Shown in pieces: positions 32,390 to 46,075 of a stretch of 64,000 nt of DNA. The stretch comes from Albifimbria verrucaria (taxonomy: Eukaryota; Ascomycota; Sordariomycetes; Hypocreales; Stachybotryaceae), in the NCBI GenBank assembly GCA_020081605.1, contig JAHREC010000062.1, positions 5,014,577 through 5,078,576 of the forward strand, in the 5' to 3' direction. The translations under genes were made by a program, and so were the position numbers. A model generated the notes under the pieces. That model did no database searches. It was not told the origin of the DNA and saw only the letters and a program-made list of their open reading frames with translations. The first letter of the stretch is position 1. Each line of letters opens with the position of its first letter.

Positions 32390-33184
32390 GATTAAAGGTT
32401 TTATAAGATAAAATATATATATATAATAAATAAAGAGAAAAAGAAAGATTTATATAAAATAAAAATAAAAATAAATTATATAGGTATAAAAAGAGATAAA
32501 ATAGCTACCCTAGAGTAAATTTTTAAATATAAAATATTATATATATAAGAGTTTTTAAGATTCTTAGGATTTTAAGCTATATATAAATATATTTATATTA
32601 ATAATATATATAATAAAGACTTTTTATAGAGATTTTAAAAAGAGTATTTTTAAATATATATATAAAAAGTCTAGAATAAGTAAAATAAAAATATAATATA
32701 TAGAAAAAATATAAATAAATATAATATATATATAAAAATATATATAATTATAATATTATATATATATAAGATTTTAAATAAAATAATATTATATAATAAA
32801 TATATATATTAAATAAATATATAATATAAAAATAGGAATTTTTATATATATTATATATATATAATATTATATAGAAATAATTTATATAATAATATATATA
32901 TCCTAGACTTTTTAATAGAGATTTTTAAAAAGGGTTCTTAAAAATATAAATATAAAAGTTTAGAATAAATTAAATTAAAATATAATATATATATAAAATA
33001 TAAATAAATATAATATATATATATAAATATATATAATTATAATATATATATATAAATATATATAATTATAATATTATATAAATATAAAATTTTAAATTAA
33101 ATTATAATAATTAATAAATAAATATAATAAATAAATATATAATATATAAATAAGGATTTATATATATAATATATATATATAATA
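32390..33184. repeat. Left part of the large AT island
   Basis: Nearly pure A+T with ATATATA runs, no coding capacity. It also contains direct near-repeats (for example the ATAATATATATATAAATATA-type strings around 32700-33060), suggesting duplicated degraded transposon sequence. Confidence 0.6.
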
Positions 33185-36100
33185 TTATTATAATAATCAG
33201 GGGTTATTCTATATTATAAAATAAATATAGAATAAATAAAATTAAGATTATTTATTCTTAAATAAATAAATAAAGCTTACTTTAATTTAAAATAATATAT
33301 ATTAAATTATTAATTAAATTAAATAATTCTTTAAGGAATTTAATTAAAAGATAGTTTAATAATTATATATTATTAATAATTAATAATCTTTTAATTAATA
33401 ATTAAAAAAACTCCTATTTATATATTAATATTTTTTCTTTAAGAATAATAAAATATTTTATTCTTTTATTTTAATATTAAGCTTAAGAATATTATTAATT
33501 ATTATTTTTATTTTTATTAATTTATTCTTTTAATTTATATTTAATAACTTTATTAATCTTTATTATATTATTATATTAATTATATTAATTATTTTTATAT
33601 AATATATTTTTATTATTATTTATTAATTTAATATTATATATAGATTCTTTTTATATTTTTATTTTATTATTTTATAATATATATTTATTAAATTATTTAT
33701 TATATATAAAAACTCTTTTTTATAAGGTTTTTTATAATATAGGCTTTTATATTATTTATAATTAATTAAAGAATAAAGTATATAATTTTTAATTATTCTA
33801 TAGATTTTAAATTAATTTATTTTAATATATTTTAAATATTTTATTAATATAAATTATAATATAATATTCTTTTTTCTATAATTAAGTCTTTTAAGCTAAG
33901 ATTATTATATAAAATTATTTATTATTTATTTTATTAATAAATTAATTAATTTTTTTATTCTTTTTATAATATTAATATTATATTATTTTTTAATTTTAAA
34001 TATAAATCTAAAGAATATTTTTAATTAAAAGCTTATATAATAAATATAAATATTTTTATAAATATATTTTATATTTATTATTTTAATAATAATTTAAATT
34101 ATAAAATTTTTTTAAATTCTTTTATTATATTATATATATTAATTAAAAGAAATTTTATAATAATATTTTAATAATTATTATTTATTTATTTTTCTTTTAT
34201 TTTATTATTTTTTTTTTAATTTTAATAATTTATAATTTTTTATTTTAATTAATAAAAATATTATTTTAATAATAATAAAAAGAAAATAAAAGAATATTTA
34301 ATTAAATTATAAAAATAATTATTTAAGATTATAAGTTATTTATTATAAATCTAGAAGATTTATTATAGAATTAAAAAAAAATAATAAATTATTAAAATAA
34401 AATTTTATTAAATTTAATAAAAAAATAAAGTTTTTTTAATTTATTATATATATTATTTATATTAAATTTTTATAAAATATAAATTATTTATAATTTATAA
34501 ATTAATAATATTTTAAAAAATATAAATTAATTTTTTTAATTTAAATAAGGATTTTTTAATTTTAAGCTTTTATTTAAAATTTTTTTATTTTAATTTTTAT
34601 ATTAAATAAATTTTTAAGGATTTTTAAATATTTTTATTTTTATTATATTCTTTTTATTTAATAAAATATTTTGTTTTATTTTTATTATTAATTTTATATT
34701 TTAAAATTTTTTTAATTTTATATTTTAATTTAATTAAAAGAATTTTAATATTTTTTTAATAGATTTTTATTTAATATTTTTTTAATAATATAATATAAAA
34801 AATATTATATATTTTATTATTTTTAAAAATTTAATTTTATAATTAATATTTAAGATTTTTTATAATATAAAAAATAATTTTAATTTTTATAATTTAATTT
34901 ATTATTAAATTTTATAATTTTAATATTTATATAATATATATAAATTATATTTTTTTTAAAAATTAATTTTTTAATTTTTTTATTATAAAATATTTTTATT
35001 TTTTATTATATAAATAAAATTTTTTTATATAATATATTATATAATTTTTTTATTTTATTTATTTTAATTATTTTTTTTTATATTTTAATTTTAATAATAA
35101 TTTTTATTAAATAATAATTTAAATTTTTTATTTATATAATATAATATTTATTTTATAATTTTTAATTTATTTAAATTATAAATTATTTATATAATTAATA
35201 ATTATTTTATTTAATTATTTTATTTATAATTTATAAAATATTATAAATATTATTTTAATATTTAATTTATTTTTTTATTTATTTATTTATTTATAAATAA
35301 TAAATAATATTAAATTTATTTTTTATTTTTAATTATATTATTAATTTTTATTAAAATCTTAAAATAAATATTAATTTTTATAAAAATAATTTTATTTAAT
35401 AATTTATTTTATAATATTATATATTTAAAAAATAATATATTATATTTTTAATATTTATTATTTTATTATATAAAATAAAATATATAAATTTTATAAATTT
35501 ATTTATAATAATAAAAATATTATTATAATTATTTTTTATTTTTAATTTTTTTAATTTAAATAATTTTATTATAAAATTTTATAAAATTAATTTTTATAAA
35601 TATTTTAATATTAATAATAATTTTAAATATTTATATAATTTATATTATATTAATTTAATTTTATTATATATATTATAATTTTTAATATATTTTTTATATA
35701 TTATTATAATTTTAATATATTATAAAATTTATTAATTTATTTATAAGTTTTTTTATTTTTAAATATTTTATTAAAGAATAATTATAATATTTTTAAATAA
35801 TTATTATTATTATTTTATTAAATATTTATATTTTTTTTTTATTTATAAATAAAATTATTAATTTTTTTATATTAATTATATTTTTAATTTTATAATTTAA
35901 ATTTATATATTTATAATATTATTTATTAATTTTTTTTTATTTTTTAATATATATATAATTAAATTTTTATTTTTAAATTATTTTTTTTTTAAATTTATAA
36001 TAAAAATTTATATAATTATTATAAATATTTTTATTTATATTTTAATTTATAATTTAATATATTAATTTTATTATTTTTAATTTTTTTAATAAATAATTTT

Positions 36101-39100
36101 ATAATTAAATAAATTTAATATTTTTATATATTTTATTTATTATAAACTTAGGATTTAAATTATTATAAAATAAAAAATATTTTTATAATTTATATAAATT
36201 TTAATTTTATATTTATTTTTATAAAATAATATTTAAATTCTTTAAAACTTTTAATAATAATTATAAATTTTTATTATAAATAAAATAATATAATAATAAT
36301 TTATTAAAATTTTTAATTAAAATATAATAAAATATAATATTTTTATTTATTATATTATTTTATTATTATTTTTAATATAAAATTTAATATATTTATTTTT
36401 AATTTTATTAATAATTTAAAATTAAATATTATTAAAATTAATTTTAATAATATATATTATTTAATTAATTTAAAAAATTTTTTTTTTTTTAAATTTAAAA
36501 TTTTTATTTTTTTAATTAAATTTATAAAAATTTAATAATTTTTTAAAATCTTTAATAAATTATTAATAATAATTAATAAATTTAAAAAACTTTATATATT
36601 TTTAATATTTTTAAATATTTTTATTTTAATATTATAATAATTTTTTTTTTATTTAAATTTTATTTAATTTATTTATATATTTAAAAAGTTTATTTTTTAT
36701 ATATAAAATTTATTTTTATTAAATTTAATTAATAATTTAATATTTTATAATATTTAAAGGATTTAATATATATATTTTTTATATTTAATTTTATTTTTAA
36801 AAAATATTAAAATATTATTAAAGTATATTATAATAAATTTATTAATATAATTTTATAAAATATAATTAATTATTTATTAAAATATTATTAATATATTAAT
36901 AAATTTAAAAAATATTATTAAATATTTAAATAATTTAAATTTTATTTTAAAAATAGTTTTTATTTTTTATTTTTTTATTTAAATTAAATTATATATTTTT
37001 TTAAATTTAAAATTATAAATTAATTTTTTTATATAAATAATTTTTATTTTTATAATTAATAATAATAAAATTTAATTTTTAATAATAATTATATTTAATT
37101 ATTTATAATTTATTATTAATTTAAATTTTTTATTTTTTTTAATATAAATATTATAAAATATTTTATTATAAATTTTAAAAATTAAATATATTTTTTTAAA
37201 AGTTTTTATTAAAATAAATTTTAAATTTCTTAAATTTTTAATATTAAAATTATATATTTTTAAAAATATATTTTTTTTTATTAATAATTTAAATTTTATA
37301 ATTTTATTTTATATATTTTAATAATTTTATTTTAAATTATTTTTAAAATAGTTTATTATATTTTTATATTTTTTAAAAATATTTTTAATTATTTTTTTTT
37401 TTAAAATTAAAGATTTTTTTTAATTAAATAGATTTTTAATTATTTATATTACTTTTATTTTTAATAAATTTAAATAATATTTTTTTTTTATTATTTATTT
37501 TATTTTATTTATATTTTATTTTAAATTATATTAATTTTTAATTTAATATAATATTTTTTATTTAATATTTTTATTTATTTTTATAATATAATTTTTATTT
37601 TAATAATAAATTATTTTAAATATTTAATTTTAATTAAATTTTTAATAATTTTATTAATTTTTTTTAATTAAAATAATTTAATTTATAATAAAATTAATTA
37701 ATAAATTTTTTTAATATAATTATAATTATTTTAAAAAATATAAATTAATTTTAATTTAATAATATTAAAATTAATATTTATTTTTATATTTATATAAATT
37801 ATTTTTAATATTTATATTTATTTATTAATATTTTTATTATTATAAAATAAAAGATTTTTTTATAATTTATAATTAAATAAATTTTTTTTTTTTTATAAAA
37901 ATTATAATTAATTTATAATTTTATAATTAATAAAATTATTTATTATATTTATATTTATTTTAATAATTAATTTTTTTTTATAATTTTAATTTTAATAATA
38001 TATTTTTTATAAATTATTTTTTTAATAATTTTTTTATTATATTTAAAATTTAAAATCTTTTATTATTTTTAATAATAATATTTAAATATATTTTATTTAT
38101 ATTTTATTAATTATTTATTATTTTAATTTTTTTTTTTAATTTTATATATATATTTATAATATATATAGTTTAAAATATAATATTAATTATATTTATTTTA
38201 ATATTTTTATAATATAATATTTATTATAAAATTATAATTTTTTAAAGTTTTTTTTTTTTTTTTTATAATAAATATATTTAAGATTTAAATATATATTTTT
38301 TTTATTATAATATAAATTCTTTTATAATTTTTATTTTTATATTAAAAATTATAATTAATATTTTAAAATTTTTTAATTTTTTATTAAAATTAAAAATATA
38401 AAAATTATTTTTATTTTTTTATTTTTATTTTTTTATAATTTTATTATATTAAAATTATTTTAATTCTTTTAAAGCTTTTTTTTAAAATTAATTTTATTTT
38501 TTAATTTTTTATATTATTTTTTTAATTTATTTTAATTATTATTATTTAAAATTTTTAATAAATTAAAATAGATTTTTTTATATTTTTTTTTAATATTATT
38601 AATTTTTAATTTTTATAGTTTAAATATATATTATTTTATTTAATAAATAATTAAAAAATTTTTTTTTATTAATATTTTTTTAATAATTTTTTATTTTATA
38701 TTTATTTTTTTATTTTATTTATTAATTTTTATTATAAATTTATAAATATTATTAAATATTATTTAAATATAAAATTATTTAATTTTTATTATAATAAATT
38801 TTATAATATATTCTTTAATATTATTTTATAATTTATTTTTAATTTAAATATTTATAAAAATATTTTATATTAAATATAAATAATATAATTTTAAGCTTTA
38901 AATAGTTTTTATATATAAAGAATATTATAAGTTTTTTTATTTTATATAATTTAATTATTTATTATTTTTTTATTTAAATTAAAAATATATTATTTTTAAT
39001 TTTAATTTTTAAATATAAAAAATATTTATATTATAAATATAATATTTAATTAATAATATAATAAAAAAATTATAAAAATATATATAAATATTATTATTAT

Positions 39101-41230
39101 TTTTATTTTAAATTATTATTTTATATTTTTTAAAACTTTAAATATTAATATTATTTAAATTTATATTTTATTTTTTTATTATTTTAATTAATTTATAATA
39201 AATATTTATAAAATTAATTTTTATTAATTTATTTAAAGAATAATTATTTTTAAATTATAATTTTTTTATTTAATTTTAATTTTTTAAAAATAATTATTAT
39301 TTTATTTTTATATAATTAAATTATAAATAAATATTTTTAATATTATTATAATTTAAATTAAATTTAATATTTAATTTATTTAATTATTTAAATTATTTTT
39401 ATTATTTTTAATAATATATAAATTTAATTTTTATTTTATTAATATAGATTTAATTTTTATAAAGATTTTTATTAAAGCTTTATTTTATTTATAATATTTT
39501 TTAAGTTTTAAGAGTTTTATATAGTTTTTTAATTATATTATTATATTTTTATATATTATAAATATTAAAAATATTAAATTAATTTAAAAAGTTATTTTAT
39601 AGTTTTTAAAATTATATATTTAAAATTTTTATTTTAATAAAAAACTAAATATTAAGCTTAAATAATTTATAATATATTAAAATTAATATATTTAAATATT
39701 ATTTAAAATTTATTAAATTAAAATAATATTTATTTTTTTAATTAATTTAAATTTATTTTTTTATTTTTTTTTTAATAAATAATAATTTTATATTTAATAG
39801 CTTTTTTATTATAATTATAATAAAAAAATCCTTCTTAAGCTTTTTTATTATTAATTTTTTAAATAATTTTAAATTTTATAGATTTTATATAGATTTTATA
39901 AAATATTTTTTTTATTAATTTTTTTTTTTAATTATAAAAATTTATAATTTTAATTTTTTATATTAAAGTTTTTATTAATATAAATAATTATTAATTTTAA
40001 TAATTATAATAATATATTTAATTAATATTTTTAATTATTTTATTTTATATAATTTATTTTTAATATTTTTCTTAAATTTATTATAAAATAGATTTATAAA
40101 AATATTATTATTTTATTTAAAAAATAATATTTAATATTTAAAATCTAAAATATAAATTAAAATTAAATAAATTTAATAAATTTTTTTAATTTTTTTTTAA
40201 TTTTTTTAATTTTTTTTTTATTAATAATTTTAAATTATTTATATATAGCTTTTTAAAATATATATAATTATTAAAGATATTATTAATTTTATTATTATAT
40301 TTAATAAATATTAAATATTTATAATAATTTTTATAATAAAATTAAATTAAAAATTATTTTTTTTAAATTATTTATATATAATAAATATTTTATTTTTAAT
40401 ATTAATTAAAGAATTTAAAAATAAATAAAATATATTTAATATTAAATTAAAAATATTTTAATTTTATTAATATTTTTATTAAATTTATTTAATAAGCTTA
40501 ATTTTAATAAAGCTTTTAGTTTTATAATAAATTAATTTTAAAATATATTAATTTTAGTTTAAAGTATTTTAAATTATATTTAATAATTAAATAGAGTATA
40601 AATTAATATTAATTTATTATTATTTATAATAAATAATTATAATTATAATAATTAAGATTATTTAATTTAATTTTAAATATTTTTTTAATTAATTATTATA
40701 ATTATTATTTTAAATAATAAATAATATTATTTAAAATAAAAGCTATTAATATATAATAATTTATAATTATTTTATATTATAGAATAAATATAAAATAAAT
40801 AAAATTAAGGTTATTTATTTTTAAATAAATAAATAAAATTAATTTTTAATTTAAAATAATATATATTAAATTATTAATTAAATTATATTATTTTTTTAAG
40901 AAATTTAATTAAAAAGTAATTTAATAATTATATATTATTAATAATTAATAGTTTTTAATTAATAATTAAAAGAAGATTTTTATTTATATATTAATATTTT
41001 ATTTAAAAATAAGTTTATATTTTATTATTCTTAGAATAATATTAATCTTTATTATTCTTAAGAATAATAATTTATTTATTTATTCTTTATTTAATTTATA
41101 AATTCTATTAATTTATATATTAATATCTTTATGAAAGTTTATTATATTAATATATTAATTATATTAATTATTTTTATATAATATTCCTTTATTATTATTT
41201 ATTAATTTAATATTATATATAGCTTTTTTA
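33185..41230 (+). mobile_element. RIP-destroyed LTR retrotransposon with both LTRs
   Basis: Two direct repeats of about 450-470 bp, 33185-33655 and 40765-41230, lie about 7.56 kb apart. They share GGTTATTCTATATTATAAAA-like starts, the 3' ends TTAATTTAATATTATATATA, and many internal blocks such as AATTATATATTATTAATAAT. Size and spacing fit an LTR retrotransposon. The roughly 7.1 kb between them contains stretches of 60 bp or more with no G or C at all and has no recoverable gag or pol. The plus strand of the interior is markedly T-rich. Partial LTRs of the same family occur at 26303-26535 and 29870-30300 in the opposite orientation. The superfamily (Gypsy or Copia) cannot be determined by eye. 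Confidence 0.75.
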
Positions 41231-44200
41231 TTATAGTAATTATTATATAAGGAGAGTTAAGTAGAGATAGTATAAAATATATTCTAAAGTAGCTATATTT
41301 ATCTTATAAAACTAAAGCTTATAAGCTTAAGGCTTTATTTATAAGCCTTTAAGCTAACTCTAGAGAGTTATTAATATTATATAATCTACTTTATAGGTTA
41401 TTTATTTTATACTATAGAATAGATTATTTTAATTTTATAATAATTATTCTCTCCCTTTTCTATAAGTATCTATATCTATAAATAGCCTTAACTCTATAAT
41501 ATTCTATTAAAATAATATTATATTATTAATATATTACTTATAATATAATTTTAATTTATATAGCTTAGTTTTATTTTAAAAGTTTTAGCCTTAATCTCCT
41601 TACCTAAATACCTTATTATTATATTACTCTTAAATTATTATTATATTATAGGTATTTTATTAATACTCCCTAGGCTTTCTAGTGAATAATAAGTCTTATA
41701 GCCTTAGGGTATTATTATATAAATAATTTATTTAACCTTTATAGCTATAGCTTTTATTATTAATTAATAATATTATTTTATAATTATAAATTATTATTAT
41801 TATATTATATATATATTTTCTTTTTTTATTTATACTTTACCTTTTTTTCTTTTCTCTTTAGCCTTTTAATATTTTATTTTTTATTTACCCTTTTATAATA
41901 TAGATTTTTATTTTTTAAATATTATATTTTACTTTTTATTATTATATACTCTTCTACTTATTATTATATATTATTTTAATAACTAATTACTCTCTGCCTT
42001 ATTAAAGGATTAAACTAAAGAAGAGTATATTTAATATAAGATACTTTAATATAATTTATTATTATATATTTATTAATATTTTATCCTTAGAATATTATAA
42101 AATCCTAGCTATATCCTTAGCCTTTGCTTAAAAAGCTTCCTACTTTTATCTCTTTCTTATAATATTTATTTATTATTTAACCTTTTATATTATTATCCTT
42201 TTTATTTAATATTTCTTAAATAAATCTATATTATTTAATAAAATAAACTCTTATTTTTATTAAGGGAGATAATTATATTAAATAATTAAAGAAGGAAAAT
42301 AATAATAATATTATTATTACCCTTATTATATACTTATAAAATCTTTATATTATACCCTCAGATCCTTACCCTATTATTATCTACCTAGAATTTTATATAT
42401 ATTATCTATAGATATATATTATTAAGTAGAAGAAGGAGCCTTAGGCTATTATTCTATAGATTAAGTATATTCTTATTAAATTAATTATTAAATTAATTTA
42501 TTATATTTAATATATTAAATATAATAATTTATATTTTTTATAAGTTTTTTTTTTAGATTAATAATATTTTTTATTAATAATTTATTAATCTTAGGTTAGT
42601 TTAAAGGCTAATTTATTCCTTTTTATATAATAGTATAAGGTTATTATTATTTTCTTTATTCTCCTTATCTTTAATCTTAATTATAATATAAAGAAGGAGA
42701 ATAATCCTTAGATTATTAATTTATTATTAAATAATATATATTAATATATTATTATTATTATTATTAAATTTATTAATATTTTTATTATATTAAATTTAAT
42801 TTATAAGAGTAAATATAAGATTATTAACCTTAAGAAATAAACTAAGATAAGTATTAAAAGCAGTATTATTTTAATTATTCTTTAGTAATTAATTAATAAT
42901 TTTTAGATAGTTTATATTATTTATTATAAGCTTATTATTTAAAAGGGCTATATATTTATTTTTATATATCCTTACTCTTATTTTATTAATATAAAAAGCT
43001 TATAGGCTTAGAAGAAGCTAATAGCTCTTAGTATTAATATTAATAAAGCTAGGAGATAATATAATATCTTGCCTGCTAAGAGTTCCTTAATATTATAGAT
43101 ATTATTCTATATCTTAAGTTCCTTAATTATATTTATTAGGTTTATATTAAGCTAAAGAAATTTAAGCTTTGCTGCCTTTATAAGATAATTTAATACCCTT
43201 ATTTTATTTATTATCTCCTTGTTATTATAGGATTATTTTTTTTTTTATATATTCTATTTTTAATAAATAGTATATTTTTATAAAAAGAGATATTATTTAT
43301 TTTTAGGTTTTAATAAAGGGTTATTATACTTATAGATATTAATTTAATATAGTATAGGTTTTATTAAATCTTTAATTTATATAGACTTTATAATTTTAGT
43401 TATTTATTAGAGGGTTATTATTAAGGTAGCTAAAATTAAATTTAATTTTATATAATTTTTCTAGATTATTTATATTTATATTATATTTATATAATATAGT
43501 TATTTAGCCTTTCTATTATTTTTATTTATATATTCTTTTATTTTTTTTTATTAATAATTTATTATATTTAATAATAAGCTAAAATATTAATAAAGTATTA
43601 ATAGGAATTTATTTATTATATTTTAATAGCTAGCCTTTTTATTTTATTAAATAATAAATTTCTTTTTTAAGACTATTTTATTTTTAAGGTTCTTTATTTT
43701 TTATTTATTTTTATTCTCTTTAAGGTTTAGTATTAGTAGGGCTTTATCTTAAAGCAGGTTTTCTTTATCTATTTATAGCTTTAATAAATTAATATAAAAA
43801 TATTATAAATATAGTTATATTTTTTAAGGAGTATAAAATAAGCTATTTATATTCTAAGATAGTTTAAAACTTAGAATAGCTTAATATAATATAGTATTAA
43901 TTTATATTTTTTTATTTAAACCTTAAATTCTTTATTAATAATATTATTAAGTTACCCTGCTTTAGGGTTAATAATTAATACTTAAGGTTATAATATTTTA
44001 TTATTTTATTATTAGCTTTTTATTAATAGCTTTTTAATTTTTATTATATAATAAGGAGTTTAATAATTCTATATTTTATACTTAGGTTTTTTTAATAATT
44101 ATTATTAATTATCTTTTATATTTATAATAAAGGGCTATAGTTTATTAATATTTTATTTAATAAGATTTTTATAATTATATTAATTATATTATTATATATA

Positions 44201-44990
44201 AATTATATAACTTAGAGTAATTATAGTTAATTATTCTAGGATTTATTAATAAAGTATTTTAAATAATATTTTAATATTTAATTTATTTTTTTATTTAGCT
44301 ATTTATTTAAAGATAAAATATAATTAATAATCTATATTTAATCTAGATTTAATAATATAATTCTATTTAAAATTAATTAATAAATAAAATATCTTTATTT
44401 AAGGTAATTCCTTCTAGAGTATTAAAATATAGCTTAATCTTATAATAAAATAGCTTTATAAATTTTATTATATTAATATTTATATTTATAAATAAAAAAA
44501 AGAGTATTTAATATATTAATCTATAATTATTAATATTATATTAACTTCTTATTTATTTTATTTAAATATTAATAGCCTTATAATAAAATCTATTAAAATC
44601 TTTTATTATAGCTTATTTAGTATTAATAATAAAGTAAGAACCCTATAGGGTTAGTGCCTTTTATTATTATTCTTTAATAGATTATATAGAAGTTTATTTA
44701 ATTAATAATATTCTTAAAGATTCTTTTTAATAGAATTTTTATTAAATTAGCTTTATAGTATAAATATATTTAAAATATTCTATTAATATATTATTATAAA
44801 ATAGCTATAATAGCTTTTATTTAATATTAAGCTTAATAAATATATAAATTTAGCCTTTATATTTAATAAGCCTAGATTAGTTTATTAATTAGGGGAGGGC
44901 TTTTACCTTAGCCTTATTTATATATTATTTACTTAAATCCTTTAAATCTTTATATCTTTATTTTAAATCCCTTAATTAATTTAATTGTAG
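41231..44990. repeat. Right part of the AT island: second, less degraded element(s)
   Basis: Still strongly A+T-rich, but G and C return as AGCTT, CCTTA, TAAGG and GAGAG motifs, so this is a different and less mutated sequence from the LTR element. No reading frame survives. It is probably one or more transposons with intermediate RIP. The boundary to normal sequence is sharp at about 44985. Confidence 0.55.
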
Positions 44991-45021
44991 AGGAGTATTC
45001 CGTGCTTGGGTATAGGGTTAA

Positions 45022-45025
<4 letters not shown>

Positions 45026-45090
<65 letters not shown>

Positions 45091-45172
45091 CATACGTGAA
45101 TGTGTCTGCCACTACTACTAAATTACGACAACTACTACTACTACTACTAATAATAATAATAATAATAATAAT
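45026..45172. repeat. Compound microsatellite: (GT)n, (ATGTGT)n, (CTA)n, (ATA)n
   Basis: About 21 GT units (45026-45067), then TATGTG hexamers to about 45090, then CTA trinucleotides (45131-45149) running straight into AAT trinucleotides (to 45172). It marks the exact edge between the AT island and normal-composition sequence. Open frames on both strands here are by-products of the repeat. Confidence 0.95.
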
Positions 45173-45207
45173 GGGGCGTAGGGGCGGGCCGTAATGCATC
45201 AGGTGAA

Positions 45208-45480
45208 TTTTGGCCCCAGGGGCGAAAATAAGTGGGGTCTACTCTAATAGAACGACATGCAACAACTGAGTGCCACTGATGGTGGAACTAACTACCATAT
45301 TTCACCCCGGGGCGAAAGCTGACATACGGGCCCTTCTACCAAACTCCAACCAATTCCCTACAAACAGTCGTATGTGTTTCACCCTGCCAAACCGATTTAT
45401 TTATTGCATGTCAGATGTCCTGGTTCGGAACCATAGTAAATGAATCAGTTTCGCCCCGGGAGCGAAATATGGTAGTTAGT
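45208..45480. repeat. Cluster of CCCCGGGG-centred palindromes in an inverted repeat
   Basis: Three sites approximate the palindrome TTTCGCCCCGGGGCGAAA: 45208-45227 (TTTTGGCCCCAGGGGCGAAA), 45300-45317 (TTTCACCCCGGGGCGAAA) and 45449-45467 (TTTCGCCCCGGGAGCGAAA). Sites 2 and 3 are embedded in a longer inverted repeat, 45287-45317 against 45449-45480, sharing ACTAACTACCATATTTC outside the palindrome. A fourth, incomplete site (TTTCGCCCCGGGCG) lies at 48831-48844, between the two genes downstream. No function is established; possibilities are protein-binding sites or terminal-repeat remnants of a mobile element. Confidence 0.8.
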
Positions 45481-46075
45481 CTTTCCGATGGCAAGGTCCC
45501 GAACACACTATGAATAGCGACGAAATCGTACCCGCAGTTTCCATCAGTGCAAGTTTCCTGGATTCGCACTTAATATTAATATTAAAGCATTTGTCGAGGA
45601 TCTCGCCTGGAGGAAGTCACTTGGTGGACTATTCTTGTGTGCCTAAAGATGAAATAAACAGAAGTGGAGTGAAGAGCAGCCTTCGCCTCTTTGTACTTAA
45701 TGTCTTCTATTTATGACCGTGTTTGTTGTTTTCACTTTGCTTTTTCTTTTCTCCCCCTTTTGTTTCGTATTTAAAACGCGCGTCAGCAGTACAGTCGCGC
45801 CTTTTTCAGCAGGGCTTGCAACGGGGAGAGACATTAGCTTGATGCCTATTCAGCCACATTCGCATGAACAAGGTATATGCTGGTGGCGCCCTCAGACACC
45901 CTGCGGCTTTGTAACCAGGGCCAAGGTCATGCAGAGTACTCTATTTTCCATTTTTATGCATCCTGTCGCCGAAACTCTTCCCCGAGTTGTTACCCGACAC
46001 CACCCTACCCTATACACTCATCATATAACTTCAGCATCATTGACACTGAGCCTGTGAGCGCAAAGGACATCAGAA
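45481..46075. other. Presumed promoter/leader of the ParB-like gene
   Basis: About 600 bp with short open frames (45510-45716, 45713-46057) that lack domains. The stretch contains pyrimidine-rich tracts (TTTTTCTTTTCTCCCCC at 45740-45760) common in fungal promoters. Confidence 0.35.

Noticed and set aside
32390..44990. Possibility that the AT island is a centromere or mitochondrial insertion
   Set aside because: Clear LTR pairs, RIP-type decay and closeness to the telomere favour degraded transposons; no mitochondrial genes are readable.
44981..45199. Open frames on both strands through the GT/CTA/AAT microsatellite
   Set aside because: Translations are Thr-His, Cys-Val, Ser and Ile runs dictated by the repeat; no coding features outside it.
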